The position numbers were made by a program, and so were the translations under genes. From Candidatus Desulfovibrio trichonymphae (GTDB taxonomy: Bacteria; Desulfobacterota; Desulfovibrionia; Desulfovibrionales; Desulfovibrionaceae): a stretch of 64,000 nt of DNA. Below the pieces are notes generated by a model, which was not told where the DNA came from, did not search any database, and was given only the letters and a program-made list of their open reading frames with translations. Location: contig NZ_AP017368.1 in the NCBI RefSeq assembly GCF_002355955.1, positions 1 through 64,000 of the forward strand, written 5' to 3'. The first letter of the stretch is position 1; each line of letters starts with the position of its first letter. This document shows positions 45,211 to 54,986 of this stretch, one piece after another.

Positions 45211-45710
45211 AGTTTCCCCTTCACGAATAGTTTGACTGCGCAGACATCGCGTCGCGAATCTGGTGAATAAATACACAAAGAAGCGCGACAGCTACTTAAA
45301 GAGCACGGCACAAACTTGACAGATTTATATTTTCCGGCGGTGATTACGTTTTGCCGATATACAGGCTTAACAAAAAAAAGGAAGAGGCAATTTTCAGTCA
45401 TGTACAGACACGCCCCCCAGGTCAAGGGTTTTTTGAACGGACGGTATTGGATGCTATCCATATATTCGGCATCTTTTCAGGGAATTTTCCGGTGTCATGG
45501 TGTATCCGCGCTGTGAGTTCCAATCAATGAGAAGAAATCTGGCGGCATAGGCTCTACTTCATGAATACCTTTTTAGAAAATCTCTTGACAATTTTTAAAA
45601 AATTGACAATAATTAAAAAATGTATTACCGATTTCAATAATTATGATGGAGTTAGCTCTGTTTCGGAATCGGCGCTTATGGAAGGGAAAAAGCACTTCAG
45701 GAGGTTTGTC
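45211..45710. other. Intergenic region between EF-G relic and outer membrane protein
   Basis: No gene supported. Contains copy B of the dispersed repeat (45440-45527) and an AT-rich stretch with TTGACA (45588-45593) and further T/A runs that may be the promoter of the beta-barrel gene. Confidence 0.5.
45440..45527 (-). repeat. Dispersed ~88-bp repeat, copy B
   Basis: Reverse-complement partner of 21620-21708, about 80% identical by eye. The plus-strand reading here gives MLSIYSASFQGIFRCHG, similar to the peptide encoded opposite copy A. Confidence 0.75.
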
Positions 45711-46382
45711 ATGAAACGCAGTATTGCCGTTCTGGCGTTTGTTTTTACATTTTTGTCGTCCGGTCTCGCCGCGGCGGAAGGCAGCGGGATGTATCTGGCA
45801 CCCAAGTTTCTGATGTCCATGCAGAGCACAGGCTCAATGAACCGCTCTTCCGTCTTTGCAGGTTCCGGTATTGACGGGTACAGCCAGTTCACGCTGGGCG
45901 GCGCGCTTGCCGCAGGGTATGATTTCTGGCCGCAGCAGATGTTGCCCATCCGCGCGGAAATTGAATTTGCCCTGCGCGGAAACAGCGAAAAAACCTGGAG
46001 CGGCGGCGTGGTGGACGATATCAAGGGTATTTGGAACAATTCTACCCTGTTTGCCAATTTGTTCTGGGATTTGCACAACGACAGCCCCTTTACGCCCTAT
46101 GTCGGCGCGGGTTTGGGCTTGGCGTTCAACTACACAGGCTATGATGCCACGGCCAACGGCGGTAAGGTTTCGGTGGACGATCGTTTCACAAATTTCGCCT
46201 GGAATGTCGGGGCGGGAGTAGCATACAGCTTCAACGACAACTTTGTGGTTGACGCCGCCTATCGTTTTGTGGGCCTTGGGTACAATGAAGTCAGCATACA
46301 TGATGTTAATGGTCAAAAGTATGAGATAGGCAATTCGCCGTACAACAATGAGTTCATGGTCGGCTTGCGCTTTATGTTCTGA
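45711..46382 (+). CDS. Outer membrane beta-barrel protein (opacity/OmpW-like)
   Basis: 223 residues. Signal peptide MKRSIAVLAFVFTFLSSGLA cleaved after AAAEG at about residue 23. Mature part is an eight-stranded-type barrel with alternating strands (PYVGAGLGLAFNYTGY, NVGAGVAYSFNDNFVVDAAY) and a terminal phenylalanine (GLRFMF). CAGGAGG lies upstream of the ATG. The role is structural or adhesive; the exact family within OMP_b-brl is not certain. It splits the usual nrnA-truB neighbourhood together with the EF-G relic. Confidence 0.85.
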   Translation: MKRSIAVLAFVFTFLSSGLAAAEGSGMYLAPKFLMSMQSTGSMNRSSVFAGSGIDGYSQFTLGGALAAGYDFWPQQMLPIRAEIEFALRGNSEKTWSGGVVDDIKGIWNNSTLFANLFWDLHNDSPFTPYVGAGLGLAFNYTGYDATANGGKVSVDDRFTNFAWNVGAGVAYSFNDNFVVDAAYRFVGLGYNEVSIHDVNGQKYEIGNSPYNNEFMVGLRFMF

Positions 46383-46400
46383 GATCTTTTTTGCCTTTTT

Positions 46401-46446
46401 GACAGGAATAAAAAGCCCGCCTGACCGCGGGCTTTTTATTCCTGTC
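46401..46446. terminator. Bidirectional terminator with 20-bp arms
   Basis: Perfect inverted repeat with arms 46401-46420 and 46427-46446 around CTGACC. Each arm contains AAAAAGCCCGC or its complement, so it has a GC stem flanked by A and T runs on both strands. It ends the beta-barrel transcript 19 bases after its stop. Confidence 0.93.
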
Positions 46447-46492
46447 AGGTTTTGACTTGCTGTCGTTTTGCTGATATTGAATCTGCTTGCGT

Positions 46493-47434
46493 ATGACTGG
46501 AGCAGACATTCCGCCTATTGGGCATAACCGGACGACTGCGCCGCAGCTGCACGGCGTGCTTGTGGTGAACAAGCCTTCCGGACCGACATCCGGCCGCTGC
46601 CTTGCGGCAATTAAACGTTTGGGGCAGAAAAAAATCGGCCATGCGGGCACGCTGGATCCCTTGGCCGGGGGCGTGCTGCTGGTGCTGCTGGGGCAGGCCA
46701 CCAAGCTTTCTTCCCATCTGCTGGCGGGCGGGGGCAAGGTGTACAGCGGCACAGTGCGTCTCGGGCAGACGACAGACACCTGGGACAGTCAGGGCAGAAT
46801 CATTGCTGAAGCCCCATGGGAAAAGGTCAGCCCTGAGGCTGTGCGGCGGGAGATCGCTTTGTGGCGGGAGATGCGCAAGCAGCTTGTGCCGCCTTACTCA
46901 GCTGCAAAGCACGAGGGGCAGCCTTTATACAGGCTGGCCCGCAAGGGCCGCGATGTGCCGCAAAAGGTCAAACGCATGGAAATTTCACAGGCGGACACGC
47001 TTGATGTGAGCCTGCCGTTTGTGCGCTTTCGTGTCGCCTGCCGTTCCGGCGCCTATATACGCTCCCTGGCCCACAGCTTGGGGACGCGACTTGGTTGCGG
47101 AGCCGTGCTCACGGAACTGACCCGGGAGTATAGCCACCCCTTCGGTCTTGATGCTGCCCGCAGTCTGCGGGACATTGTGGCTGAACCAGCTCTGCTGGCC
47201 ACAAGCCTGCGGTCAATTGTCGATGCCCTGCCCGGCTGGACAAGAGTGGAACTCACGCCTGACGAGGCTTGGCGGGTGCGCAACGGGATGCCCGTCTTCC
47301 GCGTGTCGGCAAAAAGGCCGACGGAGGAGGATGAATACGCGCTCCTGCTTTACAGAGGAGAGGCGTTTGCGCTGGCAAGGCGCGGAGCAGACGTGGCGCA
47401 CTGCTGGACCGTGTTGCGGGGGCTTTGGAACTAA
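46493..47434 (+). CDS. truB: tRNA pseudouridine-55 synthase
   Basis: 313 residues modifying U55 in the T-loop of tRNAs. [15 protein letters not shown] is the N-terminal signature and the catalytic aspartate is in [31 protein letters not shown] is the RNA-binding KIRS-like block; a C-terminal PUA-like domain follows. ATG at 46493. rpsO follows 25 bases on. Confidence 0.95.
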   Translation: MTGADIPPIGHNRTTAPQLHGVLVVNKPSGPTSGRCLAAIKRLGQKKIGHAGTLDPLAGGVLLVLLGQATKLSSHLLAGGGKVYSGTVRLGQTTDTWDSQGRIIAEAPWEKVSPEAVRREIALWREMRKQLVPPYSAAKHEGQPLYRLARKGRDVPQKVKRMEISQADTLDVSLPFVRFRVACRSGAYIRSLAHSLGTRLGCGAVLTELTREYSHPFGLDAARSLRDIVAEPALLATSLRSIVDALPGWTRVELTPDEAWRVRNGMPVFRVSAKRPTEEDEYALLLYRGEAFALARRGADVAHCWTVLRGLWN

Positions 47435-47459
47435 CTTCATCCTGTTAAGGAGAATCGCT

Positions 47460-47729
47460 GTGGTTATGGATGTGGAACAGAAAAAATCGCTTATTGCGGC
47501 CTACGCCAAGCATGAGGGCGATACCGGATCGTCTGAGGTTCAGGTGGCCCTGCTCACGGCGCGCATTGAAGGTTTAACCGGGCATTTCAAGGTGCACAAA
47601 AAAGATTTCCATTCCCGCACCGGACTGCTCAAGCTGGTGGGACAGCGCCGTAACATTCTGAATTACCTGAGAAAGAAAGATATTCAGCGCTACCGCTCGC
47701 TTATCGAAAAACTGGGATTGCGCAAATAA
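47460..47729 (+). CDS. rpsO: 30S ribosomal protein S15
   Basis: 89 residues, [37 protein letters not shown] and [19 protein letters not shown] at 47460 is chosen because AAGGAG lies at proper distance and gives the standard 89-residue length; an ATG at 47466 is the alternative. Followed by a strong terminator before pnp. Confidence 0.96.
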   Translation: MVMDVEQKKSLIAAYAKHEGDTGSSEVQVALLTARIEGLTGHFKVHKKDFHSRTGLLKLVGQRRNILNYLRKKDIQRYRSLIEKLGLRK

Positions 47730-47743
47730 GAAGAATGCGTATT

Positions 47744-47782
47744 GCGGCAAGGGGGGATTTCCCCCCTTGCCGCGTTTTGTTC
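47744..47782 (+). terminator. Terminator between rpsO and pnp
   Basis: GCGGCAAGGGGGG (47744-47756) and its exact complement (47761-47773) with a four-base loop, then GTTTTGTTC. In many bacteria this region is also the RNase III/PNPase control hairpin of pnp. Confidence 0.88.
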
Positions 47783-47895
47783 TATGCACGGTCCGCAAGG
47801 ATCTTAACTCGCGAGGGGAAGGGGGATCCGGAAAAATCAGGCAATTTTTTGCCCGCTTTTGCCGGAATCCCCTTCGCACAAGCAAAGGATTCAAT

Positions 47896-50130
47896 ATGTT
47901 GCAGGATATTTTCAAACCGAACCGTGTTGTCGCGGAAATCGGCGGCAAGGAAGTGATTTTTGAAAGCGGCCGCATGGCCAATCAGGCGCACGGAGCAGTG
48001 TGGATGCAGTGTGGCGGGACGGTTGTGCTCGTCACGGTATGTTCACAGCCGCTTGAGTTTGACAAGGGATTTTTTCCGCTTACTGTGGAGTATTCCGAAA
48101 AAATGTATGCGGCCGGGCGTATCCCCGGCAGCTTTTTTCGCAGGGAGATCGGCAGGCCTTCCGAGAGAGAGACGCTCGTCTCCCGTCTTATAGACAGACC
48201 CATTCGTCCGCTTTTTCCAAAAGGGTTGAACGAGGATGTTCAGGTGCTGGCGAGCGTGATTTCCGCTGATCAGGCAAATGAATCCGATGTGCTGGCCCTG
48301 ACCGGCGCTTCCGCTGCTCTTATGGTTTCTCCCCTACCTTTTGAAGGACCGGTGGCCGGTGGTCGCATTGGGCTGCTCAACGGGCAGTTTGTGCTGAATC
48401 CTTCCTTTGAACAGCAGGAGCAGAGCGATCTAAACATTATTTTTGCGGCCTCGCGCCACGCGCTTACCATGGTGGAAGGCGACGCTCGTTTTTTGTCTGA
48501 AGATGTGATTATTGAAGCGCTGGAATGGGGCCGTAAGGAAATTCAGCCTTTGGTTGACGCCCAGCATAAACTGTGCGAACTCTGCGGCAAGGGGAAAATG
48601 CCGTTTACCCAGCCGAAGGCAGACAGCGCCTTTGTGGCGCGTGTGCATGACCTTGCGAAAGATGCCGGCATTGAACAGGCATTGCTTTTGCCTGACAAGC
48701 TGCCGCGCAAGGATGCCCGCAAGACTGTAAAAATGCGGGTTATGGAAGCATTGAAGGCTGACGCTGCAGTTGCCGGGAATGTCGAGGCGCTCAAGTCTGT
48801 GGCGGATATTGTGGGCGATCTGGAAAAAAAACTGGTGCGGGCGCGCATTGTCAATGAAGGCACGCGGCTTGACGGGCGAGACGTGAAAAGCGTACGACCC
48901 ATACAGATACAGACAGGCGTTTTGCCCAGGGCGCACGGTTCTGCCCTGTTCTGCCGCGGTGAAACAAAATCTCTTGTTATAACAACACTTGGTTCGACAA
49001 CAGACGAGCAGCGCATGGATTCGCTCACCGGCGATGTGACCAAGCGCTTTATGCTGCACTACAATTTCCCTCCCTATTGCGTCGGCGAGGTGAAGCCTGT
49101 GCGTGTCTCGCGTCGTGAAATAGGTCACGGCGCGCTCGCGGAAAAATCACTGCGGCCTGTTCTGCCGCCTGACACGGATTTTCCTTTTACCCTGCGCATT
49201 GTGGCGGAAACGATGGAGTCCAATGGCTCATCCTCCATGGCTGCCGTGTGCGGCGGGTCGCTTTCGCTGATGGACGCGGGCGTTCCTGTCAGCGCGCCTG
49301 TGGCCGGCGTGGCTATGGGCCTGATCAAGGAGGGTGACAAGTTTATTGTGCTCACGGACATTCTTGGAGAAGAAGACGCCCTGGGCGACATGGATTTTAA
49401 AATCGCGGGCACTGCAGACGGCGTTACCGGCGTGCAGATGGATATTAAGATCGTCGGGCTGACAACGGACATCATGCGCGTTGCCATGCAACAGGCGCGT
49501 GAAGCCCGTGTGCATATTCTTGGCGAGATGGCCAGAGCGCTGGCCGCACCGCGGAAAGCACTTTCGCGTTTTGCGCCACAACATGCTGAAATTCTTGTGA
49601 ATCCTGATATTATCCGTTTGATTATCGGCCCCGGCGGCAAGAACATCAAGGCCATCACAGCGGCGACCGGCGCGTCCGTAGACATTGAGGATTCCGGCCG
49701 CGTTTCCATTTTTGCGCCAACGGCGGAGGCATTGGAAAAGGCTCGCGAAATGGTGGCCTATTATGATCAGCGGCCGGAACTGGGTAAAAATTATACGGCC
49801 AAGGTGCGCAAGGTTCTGGAGATAGGGGCTATAGTGGAAGTGCTGCCCAACGTGGAGGCGCTTGTGCATGTTTCCCAGCTTGATGTGAGCCGTGTGGAGC
49901 AGCCCGGCGATGTTGCGCGGCTTGGTGAAGACATGCTTGTGAAGGTCATTGAAATCAACGGCGACCGCATTCGTGCGAGCCGCAAGGCTGTGCTGCTGGA
50001 AGAGCAGGGCCGCCCGTGGTCCCCTGAAGAAACCGCGCGCCAGCCGCGTTTTGACCGTGGCGAGCGGGGGGGGGCAGACAGGCACGACCGCGGCGGCCGT
50101 GACAGGCGTGGACGCAACGACCGGAGCTGA
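47896..50130 (+). CDS. pnp: Polyribonucleotide nucleotidyltransferase
   Basis: 744 residues, phosphorolytic 3'-5' RNase of the degradosome. Two RNase PH domains are visible, the second with MDFKIAGTADGVTGVQMDIK. A KH domain (LIIGPGGKNIKAITAATGA) and an S1 domain (IGAIVEVLPNVEALVHVSQL) follow, with a short Arg/Gly/Asp-rich tail. ATG at 47896 with AAGGA upstream; an in-frame extension upstream runs through the terminator stem and is not used. Confidence 0.96.
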   Translation: MLQDIFKPNRVVAEIGGKEVIFESGRMANQAHGAVWMQCGGTVVLVTVCSQPLEFDKGFFPLTVEYSEKMYAAGRIPGSFFRREIGRPSERETLVSRLIDRPIRPLFPKGLNEDVQVLASVISADQANESDVLALTGASAALMVSPLPFEGPVAGGRIGLLNGQFVLNPSFEQQEQSDLNIIFAASRHALTMVEGDARFLSEDVIIEALEWGRKEIQPLVDAQHKLCELCGKGKMPFTQPKADSAFVARVHDLAKDAGIEQALLLPDKLPRKDARKTVKMRVMEALKADAAVAGNVEALKSVADIVGDLEKKLVRARIVNEGTRLDGRDVKSVRPIQIQTGVLPRAHGSALFCRGETKSLVITTLGSTTDEQRMDSLTGDVTKRFMLHYNFPPYCVGEVKPVRVSRREIGHGALAEKSLRPVLPPDTDFPFTLRIVAETMESNGSSSMAAVCGGSLSLMDAGVPVSAPVAGVAMGLIKEGDKFIVLTDILGEEDALGDMDFKIAGTADGVTGVQMDIKIVGLTTDIMRVAMQQAREARVHILGEMARALAAPRKALSRFAPQHAEILVNPDIIRLIIGPGGKNIKAITAATGASVDIEDSGRVSIFAPTAEALEKAREMVAYYDQRPELGKNYTAKVRKVLEIGAIVEVLPNVEALVHVSQLDVSRVEQPGDVARLGEDMLVKVIEINGDRIRASRKAVLLEEQGRPWSPEETARQPRFDRGERGGADRHDRGGRDRRGRNDRS

Positions 50131-50222
50131 AGCGGCGGGGGGAGATCATCCATGCAGAAAAAAAGAGACTGTGCCCTGCGGCTTCGAAGGCAAAAATCAG
50201 GGATGACACACTTCCGCAGGCT

Positions 50223-51176
50223 GTGGCGGCTGACACGGCCGCAACACAGGACGGGCTTGTGCAAACAGCGGTTGCGGACAGGACGGATCACGCTGTGAAC
50301 ACACCCACGCCGGAAGAATCGGCCGCCATGCTCAAAGGCAAAAACCGTCTTCATTTTGAGGGGTTGGGCGACGTATGGGCCCTACTCAGCGGGCAGAATC
50401 CGTCGGTGATCATGTCGCAAATAATCGGCACTGTGCTGCATGATGGCGGTACCCGGCCGGCTTGGCAGTGGAAGCGCGGCGGCAGGGAAAATGTATTCAT
50501 GGCCTGGCCGCAGGATCAGCCCATACGCGCCGGCGTGCTGATGAGCGGAGAGGAGGGGGGGAAACTCTCTCCTGCGACGGCCGTCCCTCTGTTGGATGGG
50601 CTGCCCAACGACCTGACTGTGGAAGGCGTTCACCTTTGGCAGCACGGCCTTGGGGCCAATGTTTCTGTCAATATGATAGACGGTGAAAATCCCCTGTGGT
50701 TTTTTAATCCCCTTTACGGTCGGGACAGTGAGGATCTCACGCCGGGCGTCACGCACACATTTTTGTTGGCAGGTTTGGCTTACAGGGTGCACAGGGCGCT
50801 GCTTGACGAGATAACCATCACCCATGGGCCGCGCTATGCGGCGTATGCCGCCTCATGGCTGGCTGAAAATCCCGGCAGAAGCCGTCTGGACGTGCCGCAT
50901 CTCAAGGTGAATGTGGCAGGCCGTCGGCTGATTATGCCGGGCCGTAATTTTTGTGAATATCAGGTGCGCGCCGTTGTGGAGGAAGTACAGGAGTGCATGC
51001 TTGAAAAGATGCCGGTCAAGCTGTTGTATCTGAGTTTTCCATTTGACAATAGAGAAGCCTTGCGTCTGCCCGTGTATGCCTCGCAAGCTGTCCTGGGTGA
51101 TTTTGCGCCGGCGACGGGTCAGGAAGTGGATGCCTATCTGTGGCTGCAGGGGCGTATTATTGATATTGGCGGATGA
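50223..51176 (+). CDS. Conserved hypothetical protein downstream of pnp
   Basis: About 317 residues, no membrane segments, globular composition. Notable stretches are MLKGKNRLHFEGLGDVWALL, HLWQHGLGANVSVNMIDGEN, PLWFFNPLYGRD and GRNFCEYQVRAVVEEVQECM. I do not recognise a named domain. The start is uncertain: GTG at 50223 has no ribosome site. The frame is open further upstream, and an ATG at 50152 with GGGGAGA would join it if the seven-A run after ATGCAG were eight A. Lies in the same direction as pnp and converges with prfA. Confidence 0.75.
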   Translation: MAADTAATQDGLVQTAVADRTDHAVNTPTPEESAAMLKGKNRLHFEGLGDVWALLSGQNPSVIMSQIIGTVLHDGGTRPAWQWKRGGRENVFMAWPQDQPIRAGVLMSGEEGGKLSPATAVPLLDGLPNDLTVEGVHLWQHGLGANVSVNMIDGENPLWFFNPLYGRDSEDLTPGVTHTFLLAGLAYRVHRALLDEITITHGPRYAAYAASWLAENPGRSRLDVPHLKVNVAGRRLIMPGRNFCEYQVRAVVEEVQECMLEKMPVKLLYLSFPFDNREALRLPVYASQAVLGDFAPATGQEVDAYLWLQGRIIDIGG

Positions 51177-51185
51177 GTGTTGTTG

Positions 51186-52253
51186 CTATCCGGCCTGAGT
51201 TCTCATCGCCTCGGCCTGGGCAGCCGTAGCCAGGGCTTCCACAAGCGGCGTCAACTCGCCTGCCATAATGCGGTCGAGCGAATACAGCGTTAAATTGATG
51301 CGGTGATCAGTGCAGCGGCCTTGCGGGAAATTGTAGGTGCGTATGCGTTCCGAGCGGTCGCCGGAACCTACCTGCGCCTTGCGGTCCGCCGACATTTCGG
51401 AGCTCTGTTTGTCACGTTCGGCGGCCAGAATGCGTGAGAGCAGCACCTTCATGGCGCGGGCCTTGTTTTTGTGTTGCGAGCGTTCGTCCTGGCAGGTGAC
51501 CACTGTGCCGGTGGGAATATGGGTTATGCGCACAGCGGATTCCGTTTTGTTCACATGCTGCCCGCCGGCGCCTGAGGCGCGGTAAATATCTATGCGCAAA
51601 TCGTCCGGTTTCAGATCCACATCTACTTCAACTGCTTCCGGCAAAACCGCGACCGTGGCCGCAGATGTGTGGATGCGGCCTTGGGCTTCCGTTGTCGGCA
51701 CGCGCTGCACCCTGTGTGTTCCCGCTTCAAATTTAAGGTGGCTGTATACTTTTTCTCCAGAGATAAGGCAGATAACTTCTTTGAAACCGCCTGATTCGGA
51801 AGGCGATTCGCTCATAATTTCAACTTTCCAGCCCCTGAGTTCCGCATAGCGGCAATACATGCGAAAGAGGTCCGCCGCAAAGAGGGCCGCCTCGTCACCG
51901 CCTGTGCCTGCCCGAATTTCAAGGATAGTGTTCTTTTCGTCCAAAGGGTCAGTGGGCAGCAGGGCCACTTTGATATCCATTTCTATCCGCGGCAGGTCTT
52001 CTTCGGCCTTGCGCAATTCCTCCTGCGCGAGAGTCCTGATTTCAGGGTCGGCGTCATGCAGCAGAGGCCGCATTTTCGACATTTCCTGATGCACTTCTTT
52101 GTGCCGTCGAAAAAGCGTCACCACGTCGCGCAGATCCGCATGAGCCTTTGCCAGTTTGCGGTAGTGATCCTGATCATTGAAAACATCGGGCCCGGCCAAA
52201 GCCTCCTCCAGTTCCATATATTTTTTTTCCAAGCTTTCCAGTTTGGCGAACAT
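51186..52253 (-). CDS. prfA: Peptide chain release factor 1
   Basis: 355 residues recognising UAA and UAG. The peptidyl-tRNA hydrolysis motif is in [20 protein letters not shown]; the codon-recognition loop [14 protein letters not shown] corresponds to the PxT motif of RF1. Full length. It lies 20 bases after the yqhQ-like stop in a rpmE - yqhQ-like - prfA arrangement, common in many bacteria. Confidence 0.96.
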   Translation of the reverse strand: MFAKLESLEKKYMELEEALAGPDVFNDQDHYRKLAKAHADLRDVVTLFRRHKEVHQEMSKMRPLLHDADPEIRTLAQEELRKAEEDLPRIEMDIKVALLPTDPLDEKNTILEIRAGTGGDEAALFAADLFRMYCRYAELRGWKVEIMSESPSESGGFKEVICLISGEKVYSHLKFEAGTHRVQRVPTTEAQGRIHTSAATVAVLPEAVEVDVDLKPDDLRIDIYRASGAGGQHVNKTESAVRITHIPTGTVVTCQDERSQHKNKARAMKVLLSRILAAERDKQSSEMSADRKAQVGSGDRSERIRTYNFPQGRCTDHRINLTLYSLDRIMAGELTPLVEALATAAQAEAMRTQAG

Positions 52254-52273
52254 ACGTATCTTCGGCGAAATTG

Positions 52274-53260
52274 TCAGCGTAGTGTGCTGTAGGGCGCTGT
52301 ATGGATATTCTCTTCGGCTTCGGGCCCAAGCGCCTCGCGCAGTGCCACCAGCGCCACGTCCAGCTGCCGCATGTCCGGTTCATAGGTGGTGAGTTTTTGC
52401 AGGGTCAGGCCCGGCGTGCGCAGAACAGCCGCCTGCATGCCCTCGGGCAGGCGTGCCGCGTAGCGTATCAGCTCATAGGCGATTGCGCTGATGGGAATGA
52501 CAAGCAGCAGTTTGAAGACGACAGTCAGGCAGTGCTTCAACCAGATATTCTGAGGCGATACAAGGACAAGCAGCAAGGGAACCAGCAGCGTGTGCAGGAG
52601 TATCGAAAGACAGATCACAAAGAGCAGAAATGTGGTGCCGCAACGAGGATGCAGGCGGCTTTGTTGCGCCGCCTGCGTTACGTTGACTTCGCCCCCGGCC
52701 TCGTAGGCGTGTATGCTTTTGTGCTCAGCCCCGTGGTACTGGAAAACGCGGCGTATGTCAGACATGCAGGAGATAAGCTTGATATAGGCCATAAAAATGG
52801 CGCATTTAAAAAAACCGTCCCAAAAATGAAAGCTGACGCCCTCCACATCGCCGCCAAGATGAAGCCAAAGCATCAACAGGGAAAGAAGGTGCGGCGCCAC
52901 GACAAAAAGGCCGACAGCCATAATGAGCGCAAGTGCAATCGTCAGCGCGAGTTGCAGGGTGGTGAGTCGCGTATCTTCAGCCTGCGCGGCGGATTCCGCA
53001 GAGAGGTTCAGCGCGTGTATCCCGTTGACCAGCGTTTCCAGCAAGATGGGAAAGCCGCGCAGAAAGGGTTTTTTCAGCAGGGGCCGGCAGGTCATGGAAA
53101 ACCAGGGCAGCCGTCTGGCGATGATATTGCCGTCCGGCAGGCGCACAGCCAAGGCATAAACACCGCCGTTGCGCATCATCACGCCTTCCATAACGGCCTG
53201 ACCGCCAATGGGGGAGACTGACGCAAAAGGTGCGACGCCCGGCAACAGGAATTGCCGCAA
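52274..53260 (-). CDS. DUF1385 (YqhQ-like) membrane protein
   Basis: About 328 residues. The family signature is [18 protein letters not shown] near the N terminus and the central [15 protein letters not shown] with [14 protein letters not shown]. Five or so membrane helices lie between residues ~100 and 270. The start is uncertain: the frame is open back to 53410 but overlaps rpmE, and a TTG at 53260 is the first candidate after the rpmE stop without a clear ribosome site. Members commonly lie between rpmE and prfA; function unknown. Confidence 0.85.
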   Translation of the reverse strand: MRQFLLPGVAPFASVSPIGGQAVMEGVMMRNGGVYALAVRLPDGNIIARRLPWFSMTCRPLLKKPFLRGFPILLETLVNGIHALNLSAESAAQAEDTRLTTLQLALTIALALIMAVGLFVVAPHLLSLLMLWLHLGGDVEGVSFHFWDGFFKCAIFMAYIKLISCMSDIRRVFQYHGAEHKSIHAYEAGGEVNVTQAAQQSRLHPRCGTTFLLFVICLSILLHTLLVPLLLVLVSPQNIWLKHCLTVVFKLLLVIPISAIAYELIRYAARLPEGMQAAVLRTPGLTLQKLTTYEPDMRQLDVALVALREALGPEAEENIHTAPYSTLR

Positions 53261-53294
53261 GCCATTTGGTAAAACATGTTTACCCGTAGCGCGC

Positions 53295-53507
53295 TTAGTT
53301 TTGTTCAAATTTGGCGTACTTTTTGCGGAAACGGTCAATGCGGCCTGCTGTGTCCAAGAAACGCTGCTTGCCTGTAAAAAAGGGATGACAGGCAGAGCAG
53401 ACTTCCACATGCACCTGTTCTCCCTTGGTGGAGAGCACCTGTTCCGAGTGGCCGCAGGCGCAGGTGATGGTGGCGGTGTATACTTTGGGATGGATGTCTT
53501 TTTTCAT
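53295..53507 (-). CDS. rpmE: 50S ribosomal protein L31 (zinc-binding type)
   Basis: 70 residues, [20 protein letters not shown] with cysteines at ~16 and 18 and [20 protein letters not shown] with CxxC, so the zinc-containing C+ form. GGAACGAAC precedes the ATG. First gene of the rpmE/yqhQ-like/prfA cluster. Confidence 0.96.
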   Translation of the reverse strand: MKKDIHPKVYTATITCACGHSEQVLSTKGEQVHVEVCSACHPFFTGKQRFLDTAGRIDRFRKKYAKFEQN

Positions 53508-53665
53508 GTTCGTTCCTTGTCGATACTGTCGCCGCGCGACATGCCCGTCAGGCCGTTGCCGTTGCGTCCGGCGCTGTGAAGGGCATTATCTTTAATCTTT
53601 TTGTATGTTTTGACAAGCGCGATTTTTTGTTCCTGTCCGGCACGGCAAGCGGTATTTGAGGCGGG

Positions 53666-54718
53666 TCAGGCATCATTGTCAGCGAGTTTCTGTTTGCGCA
53701 CAAGGGCTTCGCGGCGTTCACGTGCGAGTGCGCGCAAGTCGGCCACACGATCGCTCTCGTCCATAATTTCGCTGCCCAGAATTTCTTCCAGAACGTCTTC
53801 TAGGGACACAACGCCGGCAAGTCCGCCGTATTCGTCCAGCACAGCAAAAAGATGCACTCTGGCCTTGAGCAGGTCACTGAGAAGCACATCCAGCGTTTGT
53901 TTCTCCAGGATAAAATGTATGGGACACATGATTTCCGAGAGTTTTGCGTCCGTTTTGCAGCTTTGGAGGCAACGGGTCAGCGTGCGGCGTTCCACAACGC
54001 CAAGCAGGTCTTCGTTGTCTTCGCCATGGACGGGAATGCGGCTGAAATGCCAGATGCGCTGATCGTTATAAGCGTCTTCCACAGTGATGTCATCGGGCAG
54101 GGAAAAAACCACCGTGCGCGGAGTCATGATTTCGTACACATGCTTTTGATCAAGGGCAAGCACGTTACGTATAAAGAGTTCTTCATACGCCTTGATCTGC
54201 CCCGCCTGACGGGAGAGGCTTGTCACGGCGCAGATGTCGTCTTCGGAAATGGCGGGTCCGGCCGATGGAGGGGATATGAGCCTTGTCAGTCTGCCGGAAA
54301 GCCAGATGATCGGCGCGAACAGTGTTACGGTTACAGCGAGCGGACGGGCCAGCAATCCTGCCAGGGGTGTTGCGTACGCAACACCCAGCGTTTTCGGCAC
54401 GATTTCGCCAAAAGCTAAAATGAGCAGCGTGAAGGTGAACGCGAAAACAGGCATGTGCTCAGCGCCGAATGCCGCTACAAAGGCCGCGCCGGCCACAGTG
54501 GCGCCGGCGGTGTTGGCCGTTGTGTTCAAGGTCAGTATGGCGGCGATGGGCTTGCTTATGGCGTTGCGCAAGCGGTAGAGGGTTTCTCCGGCGGCGTGGC
54601 CTGCCCGTCGCATACGCTCTATGGCGGACCAAGGCACGGCATACAGCGCCGCCTCTGTGAGTGAGCAGGTAAAAGATATGGCGACAGCGAGGCCGACGGC
54701 CAAGGCAAGAACGAGCAT
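53666..54718 (-). CDS. CNNM/DUF21 membrane protein with CBS pair
   Basis: 350 residues. The N-terminal DUF21 domain has three or four helices (ISFTCSLTEAALYAVPWSAI, FTLLILAFGEIVPKTLG). A CBS pair follows at about 190-310 (VYEIMTPRTVVFSLP, LFAVLDEYGGLAGVVSLEDV). The C-terminal CorC/HlyC domain usual in hemolysin-like proteins is absent. The family is linked to Mg2+/Co2+ efflux or resistance. Substrate is not clear from sequence. Confidence 0.88.
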   Translation of the reverse strand: MLVLALAVGLAVAISFTCSLTEAALYAVPWSAIERMRRAGHAAGETLYRLRNAISKPIAAILTLNTTANTAGATVAGAAFVAAFGAEHMPVFAFTFTLLILAFGEIVPKTLGVAYATPLAGLLARPLAVTVTLFAPIIWLSGRLTRLISPPSAGPAISEDDICAVTSLSRQAGQIKAYEELFIRNVLALDQKHVYEIMTPRTVVFSLPDDITVEDAYNDQRIWHFSRIPVHGEDNEDLLGVVERRTLTRCLQSCKTDAKLSEIMCPIHFILEKQTLDVLLSDLLKARVHLFAVLDEYGGLAGVVSLEDVLEEILGSEIMDESDRVADLRALARERREALVRKQKLADNDA

Positions 54719-54986
54719 GGTTAAATCACCCTGTACTGTTTGTTGTGCGTCACCATGTTATATTGGGAAGCGGCGGTGTCAATAATTTTAAAAGATGCAA
54801 AGAGGTTTCTAAAATATTATATGATAAATCAATATGTTATATATTACATACACAATATGGCTTTTTACTTGCGTCTTGTCTTTTAACCATACCTTACAGT
54901 TTTTTGGGCTGTGCTTACCACAGATACAGCTGGGGCATGTAGGGCATAATACCTTGGCCGGTGCCTGGGCTTTGTCCGGCGCGGAT

